Source of the DNA: CAYRHS01 sp964424125
Lineage (GTDB): Bacteria; Actinomycetota; Acidimicrobiia; IMCC26256; JAOSJL01
Assembly (NCBI GenBank): GCA_964424125.1
Contig: CAYRHS010000067.1
Location: 1 to 16,311 of the forward strand
Length of the DNA: 16,311 nt
Direction: 5' to 3'
Shown here: piece after piece, positions 7,961 through 13,325 of the stretch
How the letters are laid out: the number at the start of each line of letters is the position of its first letter
Numbering within the stretch: the stretch's first letter is position 1
Position numbers and translations under genes: made by a program
Notes under the pieces: generated by a model
Databases searched by the model: none
Told to the model about the DNA's origin: nothing
Seen by the model: the letters and a program-made list of their open reading frames with translations, nothing else

Positions 7961-8366
7961 AGGTGTCCTCGACGGGCGCGAAGCCGAAGGCGATCGCCTC
8001 GGTGCCTTCGTCGTCGGTCCCGGCGACGAACGTCGTCAGCCGCACGCGCATCCCCAGCGAGACGTGATCCGGATCGGGCTCCACGTCGACCAGGTTGCCC
8101 TTCACATGCCCACCGCCGTCGAGATCCACGATGGCCGACACATACGGCGTCGCCACACCAGGCGCCGCCCGGTGCACGATCGTAAAAGACCGCACCGTCC
8201 CGTCGATCCCCAGACGCCGCCGCCGGAACTCCGTCCCGCCGCTCTTGGCGTCGGCGTTGCGCCGGTCGAAGTACAGCGCGCCCGAATCGACCGCCTCCCA
8301 CGCCACGAGGTGCGGGCTTCCGTCATCGAGCTCCAGGTAGTCGACCATCGGGATCCGAGTACTCAC
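7959..8366 (-). CDS. DUF35 OB-fold protein, thiolase partner, without zinc-ribbon cysteines
   Basis: A 135-residue protein of the Zn-ribbon/OB-fold (DUF35) family. The conserved OB-fold core is easy to see: GTVRSFTIVHRAAPGVATPY (residues about 55-74), then SAIVDLDGGGHVKGNLV and MRVRLTTF. These proteins bind SCP2-type thiolases and are needed for their acyl-CoA reaction. The N-terminal ribbon normally holds two CxxC pairs. Here the matching places read AVDSG (27-31) and DAKSG, and the protein has no cysteine at all, so it cannot bind zinc in the usual way. The start is GTG at 8366 with AAGGGG upstream; an ATG at 8348 would also keep the domain. It is translationally coupled to the thiolase, whose ribosome site overlaps its stop. 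Confidence 0.85.
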   Translation of the reverse strand: MSTRIPMVDYLELDDGSPHLVAWEAVDSGALYFDRRNADAKSGGTEFRRRRLGIDGTVRSFTIVHRAAPGVATPYVSAIVDLDGGGHVKGNLVDVEPDPDHVSLGMRVRLTTFVAGTDDEGTEAIAFGFAPVEDT

Positions 8367-8402
8367 GCGGCCGCCCCTTTCCGAGTGCGTCGAACGTAGC
8401 AG

Positions 8403-8420
8403 GGGCGCGCACCCGCGCCC
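8403..8420 (-). terminator. GC-rich hairpin between the AveC-like and DUF35 genes
   Basis: On the minus strand, GGGCGCG and CGCGCCC pair perfectly around a four-base GGTG loop, starting 20 bases after the AveC-like stop. No T-run follows, so it is at best a weak or factor-assisted terminator, or an mRNA-stabilising hairpin within the operon. The genome is so GC-rich that chance stems are common. Confidence 0.3.
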
Positions 8421-8440
8421 GGATGCCGAGTGATGCCGCG

Positions 8441-9517
8441 TCAGGTTGCCGGCGCGACCCCGACACCCGAACCCCGCAGCGGGATGGGAACGTTCGGACC
8501 AGGACAGGCGAACTGCGAACCCTCACCGCAGATGCCGTTGAGCATGTAGGACGGGTACTCGGGGGTCTCGTCGACGTGCAGCGCGATCACGTTCATCGGG
8601 ACGAAGTAGGCGAGCATCAAGGTGAGGTTGACGAAGCCGACCGCGGCGAGGACGCGCAACGTGGCTCGCACCGAGGTCGAGGCGCGCACCTGCTCGACGC
8701 CCCGTTCGACGACGCTGCGCCCCTTGTCGTCGCGGAAGTAGCGCAGCGCCCCGACCGCGGTGAAGAGGATCGCGGAGAAGAACGACTCGTAGAGCGGGAA
8801 CTGGTACGTCTCACCACCCCAGACCGACCAAGCGCGAACGACACCGGAATAGGCGTACATCTGGGTCCGGACGAAGAGGAGCTCGGCGCCGAAGTCGACC
8901 GCGAACATGGCGACGAACGCGACCGCCACGAGGCCGACCGGGCCCAGGCCAGGCCAGCGAGCCTTCGCGAGCCGCATCGCGCCACAGGTGAAGAGGGTCA
9001 TCATCATCCCGAAGGCGATGTACGACAGGCCGATGAAGAGGAACGGCTCGGGCAAGCGCTCGACGTTCGGGCTGCTCCATCCGGGGATCCCGTTGACCCA
9101 CGAGCCGAGGTTCACGAGGAACGAGTTGTAAAGGTAGATGGGGCGGACGTAGTTGGCGGCCGGGTCGAGCCAGTAGACCGACATCCAGGCGATCACGAGG
9201 ACCGCGTCGAACGCGAGCCGACGCTCGCGCAGGCTCTTGCGGGTCACCCAGACGACGGCGACGACGGCCCCCAGGATCATGACCGCCTGGAGCGTCACCG
9301 CCCAGACCTTCGTGGCGGTCAACAACGGGTCGGCGCCTGTCGTCGTCGCGTGCGCGTCGCCACGGGTGAACCAGGTGACGAACGCGTAGATCTGCACGGC
9401 CGCGAACACCGCCCCGAGCACCGCCCACCACTGCACCGGTGACGGCGCGTGCGCTCGCAGCGGCGACTGGCGGGCGTCGGTGCGCGATGGCCCTTCGGCC
9501 GCGAGGTCGACGCTCAC
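8441..9517 (-). CDS. AveC-like (spirocyclase family) multi-pass membrane protein
   Basis: A 358-residue integral membrane protein with about seven hydrophobic segments, starting at roughly 29-50 (WWAVLGAVFAAVQIYAFVTW) and ending near VLAAVGFVNLTLMLAYFVPM. Conserved AveC-type blocks are visible: YWLDPAANYVRPIYLYNSF, VNLGSWVNGIPGW, QFPLYESFFSA and ALRYFRDDKGRSVVERG. AveC of Streptomyces avermitilis acts in avermectin spiroketal formation, but most actinobacterial homologues, including mycobacterial ones, have no known role and no nearby polyketide synthase. None is visible here. The GTG start at 9515-9517 overlaps the alanine dehydrogenase stop in GTGA, which fixes the start and implies coupling. 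A C-terminal CGEGSQFACPGP stretch could form a disulfide. The function in this operon, perhaps membrane handling of a lipid substrate, is unknown. Confidence 0.8.
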   Translation of the reverse strand: MSVDLAAEGPSRTDARQSPLRAHAPSPVQWWAVLGAVFAAVQIYAFVTWFTRGDAHATTTGADPLLTATKVWAVTLQAVMILGAVVAVVWVTRKSLRERRLAFDAVLVIAWMSVYWLDPAANYVRPIYLYNSFLVNLGSWVNGIPGWSSPNVERLPEPFLFIGLSYIAFGMMMTLFTCGAMRLAKARWPGLGPVGLVAVAFVAMFAVDFGAELLFVRTQMYAYSGVVRAWSVWGGETYQFPLYESFFSAILFTAVGALRYFRDDKGRSVVERGVEQVRASTSVRATLRVLAAVGFVNLTLMLAYFVPMNVIALHVDETPEYPSYMLNGICGEGSQFACPGPNVPIPLRGSGVGVAPAT

Positions 9518-10644
9518 GCCCGCGCCGCCGTGTCGAGCACCTCGTCGAGCGAGGTCGTGGGCCATCCGAGCGCGGAACCGACCGGCGGGCACACGAGCTC
9601 GCCGTCGAGCGTGTTCACACCCGCGCGGAGTCGCCGGTCGCCCTCGAGCGCGCCGCGCACCCCCGCGCGGGCGAGGGTCCTCACGTACGGCAGGATCGCG
9701 TTGCTCAGTGCCGCGGTCGCGGTGCGGGGCACGCAGCCCGGCATGTTCCCGACGGCGTAGTGGAGCACACCGTGCTGCTCGTAGACCGGCTCGGCGTGGG
9801 TCGTCTCGCGGGAGGTCTCGATACAGCCACCCTGGTCGATCGACACGTCGACGATGACCGAGCCGGTGCGCATCGAGGCGACCATCTCCTCGGAGACCAG
9901 GGTCGGAGCCCTCCCGCCCGTCACCAGGACGGCACCCACGACGACGTCGGTCTCGGCGACGAGCTCCTCGATCGTCATCCGGTGGCTCGCGAGCGTGGTG
10001 ATCCGTCCGCGCGCCCGGTGCTCCACCCGCCGGAGTCGCTCGAGGTCCCGATCGACCAGCACGACGTCGGCGCCCATGCCGACCGCGAGCTTCGCCGCGT
10101 TGCGCCCGACGTTGCCCGCGCCGAGCACGAGCACGTGTCCGGGCCGGACTCCCGGTGCGCCTGCCAGCAGCACCCCGCGCCCGCCTTCGTCGGACTGGAG
10201 GAAGCGCGCCGCCACCTGGGGCGCGAGGCGCCCGGCGATCTCGCTCATGGGCGCGAGCAACGGCAGCGATCCGTCCGGAGCCTCCACGGTCTCGAAGCTC
10301 ACGGCCGTGACGCGCGACTCGAGGAGCGCCTCGGTGACCCGGGGAGCCGCCGCCAGGTGCAGGAAGCAGAAGAGCGCGAGGCCCGGGCGCAGGAGCGAGT
10401 ACTCGTCGGGCTGGGGCTCTTTCACCTTGCTCACCAGGTCCGCATGAGCCCAGACCTCCGCGGCGTCGGGGAGGAGCTCGGCACCTACCTCGCGGTAGTG
10501 CGCATCGGGGATCGCCGACCCCGCGCCGGCGCCTTCCTCGACCAGCACCGAGATCCCGTCGCCGACGAGATCACCGACGGCGGCGGCGCTCAGTGCGACC
10601 CGCGCCTCGCCGCTCTTGCGCTCCGCGGGAACTCCGATGATCAC
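9514..10644 (-). CDS. ald: Alanine dehydrogenase
   Basis: Catalyses NAD-dependent oxidative deamination of L-alanine to pyruvate and ammonia, or the reverse amination, in the cytoplasm. Starting at GTG 10644, the 376-residue product begins with the family-typical IIGVPAERKSGEARVAL. Lys73 and Lys75 (VSKVKEP), His96 (FCFLHLAA) and Asp270 (VDVSIDQGGC) fall at the numbers of the catalytic and substrate-binding residues of mycobacterial alanine dehydrogenase. The Rossmann loop is VLGAGNVGRNAA at 173-184, and HYAVGNMPGCVPRTAT is the usual C-terminal block. The start is supported by GGAGG at 10653-10657, eight bases upstream. The related transhydrogenase alpha subunit is less likely because the VGAVLVTGGRAP and IDQGG motifs are Ald-type. 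Its stop overlaps the AveC-like start, and it lies 47 bases after the carboxyltransferase. An Ald inside an acyl-CoA operon is unusual. Confidence 0.93.
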   Translation of the reverse strand: MIIGVPAERKSGEARVALSAAAVGDLVGDGISVLVEEGAGAGSAIPDAHYREVGAELLPDAAEVWAHADLVSKVKEPQPDEYSLLRPGLALFCFLHLAAAPRVTEALLESRVTAVSFETVEAPDGSLPLLAPMSEIAGRLAPQVAARFLQSDEGGRGVLLAGAPGVRPGHVLVLGAGNVGRNAAKLAVGMGADVVLVDRDLERLRRVEHRARGRITTLASHRMTIEELVAETDVVVGAVLVTGGRAPTLVSEEMVASMRTGSVIVDVSIDQGGCIETSRETTHAEPVYEQHGVLHYAVGNMPGCVPRTATAALSNAILPYVRTLARAGVRGALEGDRRLRAGVNTLDGELVCPPVGSALGWPTTSLDEVLDTAARA

Positions 10645-10691
10645 GCGATCCGCCTCCGTTCCGCAGCCGGCAGCGTATCGGCGCGCCGCGA

Positions 10692-12104
10692 TCAGAGCGG
10701 CCGGTTGTCGTGCCGACCCTCGTGCGGGACGTCCTGCTTGGTGGCGAGTCGCGCGAGCGCCGCCACCAGCGCCCGGCGTGTGTGGCGGCTGTCGAACACC
10801 TCGTCCACGAGGCCCCGGGCCGCGGCTGCGTTCGGGTTCAGGAAGCGCCTCGCGTACTCCGCCTCGAACTCCGAGCGCACCGCGGCCCGCTCCCCCGGGT
10901 CGAGTCCTTCCAGCCGGCGACGGTACAGGATCTCCACCGCTCCCGTTGCGCCCATCACCGCGATCTGCGCCGAAGGCCAGGCCCCACACCAGTCCGAACC
11001 GAGCGGCCGGGAGTCCATGACGATGTACGCCCCGCCGTAGGCCTTGCGGAGGATCACACAGCACCGGGGCACCGTCGCACGGCCGTAGGCATGGACGAGC
11101 TTCGCCCCGTGGCGGATCATGCCCCGCCATTCCAGGTCACGACCCGGCTCGAAGCCCGGCGTGTCGACGAGCGTGACGATCGGGATGTTGAAGCTGTCGC
11201 ACCACGACACGAAACGTGCCGCTTTGCCCGACGCGTCGATGTCGAGCGTGCCGGCCCGTGACCCCGGCTGGTTGGCGACGACACCGACCGGCCGCCCGCC
11301 GAGCCGGCCGAGGCCGGTGACGATGTTGGGTGCGTGCGCTGCTCGGAGCTCGAGGAACGAGCCCTCGTCGACCACGTCCGCCACGACCACCCGGACGTCG
11401 TACGAGGCGGATTCGCTCGCAGGGACGGCCTCTGCCGCCGACACGCAGTCGCGATCGACGGGATCCGTGCAGCGAGCGTGTGGCGGATCTGCCAGATGGT
11501 TGGCCGGAAGGTAGGAAAGCAGCAGCGCGAGGGTGTCGATGGTTGCGCGCTCGTCCTCGAGGACGAGCGCCGCGACACCGCTGCGGCGGGCATGGATCCC
11601 GGCTCCGCCGAGCTCGTCGCGCGGGACAGCCACGCCCGTGAGGCTGGCCGCGGCTTCCGGCCCGCTCACGTATGCGAAGGCGTCCTCGGTCATGACGACC
11701 TGGTCGACGAGCCCGAGCAGTAGCGCCGGACCCGAAACACACGGGCCGATCACGCCGACGAGTGTGGGCACCACGCCGGAGACCTGCTGGAGCGCCGCGG
11801 CCACGCGGCCCCAAGCGTGGAGCGACGCGACCCCCTCGTGCACGTCGGCACCCGAGCTCGAGACCAGTGCCACGAACGGCACACCCTGTCGGCCCGCGGT
11901 TCGCACCGCTCGCTCCAAGACCTCACCCTCGCTCGGACCGATGGCGCCCGCCCGCTTGCCTCCCTCGACGCGACACCAGACGACGGTGTGGTCGCCGACC
12001 TCCCGCAGGTCCGCGGTGACGACGGCGCTCGCGCGCGCGGCCAACGGCGTCGGCTCGACGGGTCCCCACTCGATCGGCGGCGACCTCCGACCGGCCGACG
12101 TCAC
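10692..12104 (-). CDS. Acyl-CoA carboxylase carboxyltransferase (PccB-like) subunit, short form
   Basis: A 470-residue carboxyltransferase with both crotonase-like halves. N half: SSSGADVHEGVASL at 82-95, then GVIGPCVSGPALL at 117-129, YVSGPE at 145-150, ELGGAGIHARRSGVA at 164-178 and LLLSYLPAN at 194-202. C half: VVADVVDEGSFLEL at 240-253, GRPVGVVANQPG, DTPGFEPG at 314-321 and KAYGGAYIVM at 354-363. Homologues move CO2 from biotin to acetyl-, propionyl- or longer acyl-CoA. Compared with PccB it lacks the N-terminal region holding the LTARERI motif, and the usual GPCAGG reads GPCVSG, so it belongs to a divergent branch. GTG at 12104 overlaps the stop of the biotinyl-like gene by four bases. 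No biotin carboxylase gene is in the window. The substrate is unknown. Confidence 0.88.
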   Translation of the reverse strand: MTSAGRRSPPIEWGPVEPTPLAARASAVVTADLREVGDHTVVWCRVEGGKRAGAIGPSEGEVLERAVRTAGRQGVPFVALVSSSGADVHEGVASLHAWGRVAAALQQVSGVVPTLVGVIGPCVSGPALLLGLVDQVVMTEDAFAYVSGPEAAASLTGVAVPRDELGGAGIHARRSGVAALVLEDERATIDTLALLLSYLPANHLADPPHARCTDPVDRDCVSAAEAVPASESASYDVRVVVADVVDEGSFLELRAAHAPNIVTGLGRLGGRPVGVVANQPGSRAGTLDIDASGKAARFVSWCDSFNIPIVTLVDTPGFEPGRDLEWRGMIRHGAKLVHAYGRATVPRCCVILRKAYGGAYIVMDSRPLGSDWCGAWPSAQIAVMGATGAVEILYRRRLEGLDPGERAAVRSEFEAEYARRFLNPNAAAARGLVDEVFDSRHTRRALVAALARLATKQDVPHEGRHDNRPL

Positions 12105-12361
12105 CGGAAGCGCAACCAGGCCACACCCTGGCCCGGACGCAAGCGCTCGCTCGGCCAGACCAGCATCCGCACGAGCTCGCCCGCGAACGGGCTGCAGATC
12201 GGCGTCTCCGTCCGGGGACCGTGAACCGTTCCGATCAGTTGACCGACGGTGACGAGTGCCCCGGGGCTCGCCCCTTCCTCGGGACGGAACGAGCCCGCGC
12301 TCGGGGAGATCACCATGGCCTCGGGAACGCTCAGCAGCTCGCCGTAGAGGTCCACCCGCAC
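12101..12361 (-). CDS. Small biotinyl/lipoyl-like domain protein with the carrier lysine replaced
   Basis: An 86-residue protein whose pattern fits a biotinyl/lipoyl domain: MVISPSAGSF, GALVTVGQLIGTV (34-46), then ICSPFAGELVRMLVWPSERLRPGQGVAWL (55-83). In a biotin carrier the hairpin between the halves carries EAMKM. Here it reads HGPRT (47-51), so Arg50 stands where the biotinylated lysine should be, and the whole protein contains no lysine. It cannot be biotinylated or lipoylated. It starts at GTG 12361 with AGGAG seven bases upstream and overlaps the carboxyltransferase start by GTGA, so the two are translated together. It may be a structural or regulatory subunit of the carboxylase, with the working biotin carrier encoded elsewhere. 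Domain assignment rests on the pattern only. Confidence 0.65.
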   Translation of the reverse strand: MRVDLYGELLSVPEAMVISPSAGSFRPEEGASPGALVTVGQLIGTVHGPRTETPICSPFAGELVRMLVWPSERLRPGQGVAWLRFR

Positions 12362-12510
12362 GCTCGTGCTCCTGACCGTGAGCGAAGAGCTCGCCCGCCG
12401 ATGCTCCGACCCGCGAGATGGCGCGAACGGTTACATGCGACTTCTTTGGAGGCGATCTGTCCGATGTGCGTCAGCCGTCGAGACCTCTGACTTGCTGGCA
12501 CGATGGTGCC
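12362..12510. promoter_or_regulatory. Divergent intergenic region between the carboxylase operon and the Mut7-C gene
   Basis: This 149-base region must hold promoters in both directions. It contains the second copy of the shared motif (12395-12418) and a relatively AT-rich stretch around 12429-12447 (GGTTACAT...ACTTCTTTGG). There is also a perfect five-base dyad, GGCAC-GATG-GTGCC at 12497-12510, abutting the GTG at 12511. No clear -35/-10 pair is seen. If the Mut7-C gene starts at the alternative ATG 12418, most of the region would be coding. Confidence 0.4.
12395..12418 (+). repeat. Copy 2 of the motif shared with the divergent region at 4690
   Basis: CCGCCGATGCTCCG (12395-12408), an extra A at 12409, then CCCGCGAGA (12410-12418). 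All 23 other bases equal copy 1 at 4690-4712, in the same orientation. It lies 34 bases before the start of the carboxylase operon on the minus strand. Confidence 0.5.
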
Positions 12511-13296
12511 GTGGACGACTCGCACGAGTTCGGCGAAGAGCGGGGGCATCGCAGCTGTCGCGTGTGGGTGCGCTGCTACGCGGAGCTCAACGACTTCCTC
12601 GCGCCTGATCGCCGTTCGGTGTGCTTCCCCGTGGAGCTCGACGTCGGACCCTCGCTGAAGGACCTCATCGAAGGCGTGGGCGTCCCCCACACCGAGGTCG
12701 ACCTCGTCCTCGTCGACGGTGAGTCGGTCGACTTCTCCCGCCGGGTGGGCGACGGGGACCGAGTGAGCGTCTATCCCGTGTTCCGTTCCGTCGACGTCGG
12801 CACCGTCACACGGGTGCGGCCGGAGCCGCTGGCGGAGATCCGCTTCGTGCTCGACACGCATCTCGGACGCCTGGCCCGTTATCTGCGCCTGGTCGGATTC
12901 GACACCGACTACGAGAACGACCGATCCGACGCCGAGCTGGCCCGCATCTCGAAGGAGGATCGGCGCATCCTGTTGACCTGTGACCGCGGGCTGCTGAAGC
13001 GCAACGTGGTCACGCACGGCTACGCCGTCCGGGAACGACGACCGCGAGCCCAGCTCCTCGAGGTCGCGGGCCGTTTCGAGCTCTCAGGTCGCTTCGCCCC
13101 GTTCACGCGCTGCCTCGCCTGCAACGGCGTGCTGGAGGACGCGTCACTGCCGGAGGTCGCGGCGCGGGTGCCGCCGTCGATCCGGGAACGCTTCCGGCGA
13201 TACCGCCGTTGTCCGCGCTGCGGCGGCGTGTACTGGCAGGGCTCGCACCACGCGCGGCTCGCCCGTCTCGTCGAGGAGGCACACCGGGCTGGATAG
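12511..13296 (+). CDS. Ubiquitin-like/Mut7-C RNase-type domain protein
   Basis: A 261-residue protein with two parts. Residues about 17-92 form a ubiquitin-like beta-grasp domain (VWVRCYAELNDFL, then VELDVGPSLKDLIEGVGVPH and VGDGDRVSVYPVF). Residues about 110 to 250 form the Mut7-C domain, a PIN-like putative RNase with Asp115 in FVLDTHLGRLARYLRLVGFD, Asp158 in LLTCDRGLLKR and a zinc-ribbon made of C201/C204 and C234/C237. The fusion is a recognised bacterial family (Ub-Mut7C). The beta-grasp part resembles MoaD/ThiS but lacks a C-terminal GG, so sulfur-carrier use is not expected. A cytoplasmic RNA-processing or decay role is inferred. GTG 12511 is chosen because the domain begins soon after; ATG 12418 and GTG 12562 are alternatives, and no convincing ribosome site helps. 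It ends 29 bases before the copper ATPase. Confidence 0.85.
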   Translation: MDDSHEFGEERGHRSCRVWVRCYAELNDFLAPDRRSVCFPVELDVGPSLKDLIEGVGVPHTEVDLVLVDGESVDFSRRVGDGDRVSVYPVFRSVDVGTVTRVRPEPLAEIRFVLDTHLGRLARYLRLVGFDTDYENDRSDAELARISKEDRRILLTCDRGLLKRNVVTHGYAVRERRPRAQLLEVAGRFELSGRFAPFTRCLACNGVLEDASLPEVAARVPPSIRERFRRYRRCPRCGGVYWQGSHHARLARLVEEAHRAG

Positions 13297-13299
13297 CAG

Positions 13300-13319
13300 A
13301 TAGGGGTAGGGGGTATACT
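13300..13319 (+). promoter_or_regulatory. Copper-operon promoter with CsoR-like operator
   Basis: The 29-base gap before the ATPase contains ATAGGGG-TAGGGGG-TATACT. TATACT at 13314-13319 is a near-perfect -10 box whose expected start point falls on or next to the ATG at 13326, so the transcript would be leaderless. The G-tracts flanked by TA steps resemble CsoR operators (TACCCC/GGGGTA type), here arranged more as a direct repeat than as a clean dyad. A CsoR gene lies two genes downstream. The -35 region (near 13291) is weak, as often in regulated actinobacterial promoters. Confidence 0.65.
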
Positions 13320-13325
13320 CCTCCC

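Noticed and set aside
6791..8185. Plus-strand open frame of 464 codons
   Set aside because: Antisense to the thiolase and DUF35 genes, which have intact catalytic or fold motifs and a shared ribosome site.
9439..11040. Plus-strand open frame of about 533 codons
   Set aside because: It is antisense to alanine dehydrogenase and part of the carboxyltransferase; composition is low-complexity Arg/Ala/Pro.
10645..11130. Upstream extension of the alanine dehydrogenase frame
   Set aside because: The frame stays open into the carboxyltransferase, but the extra residues match nothing. The GTG at 10644 has a good ribosome site and gives family-exact residue numbering.
12464..12490. Eight-codon open frame MCVSRRDL with GGAGG at 12448-12452
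   Set aside because: It looked like a cysteine-type leader peptide, but spacing to the ATG is long (11 bases), it has one cysteine and no following attenuator, and the downstream gene is not a sulfur gene.
13209..13325. Earlier ATG start for the copper ATPase
   Set aside because: It would overlap the Mut7-C gene by 88 bases and add an Arg-rich tail. The ATG at 13326 follows a TATACT box and begins the histidine-rich N-terminus.
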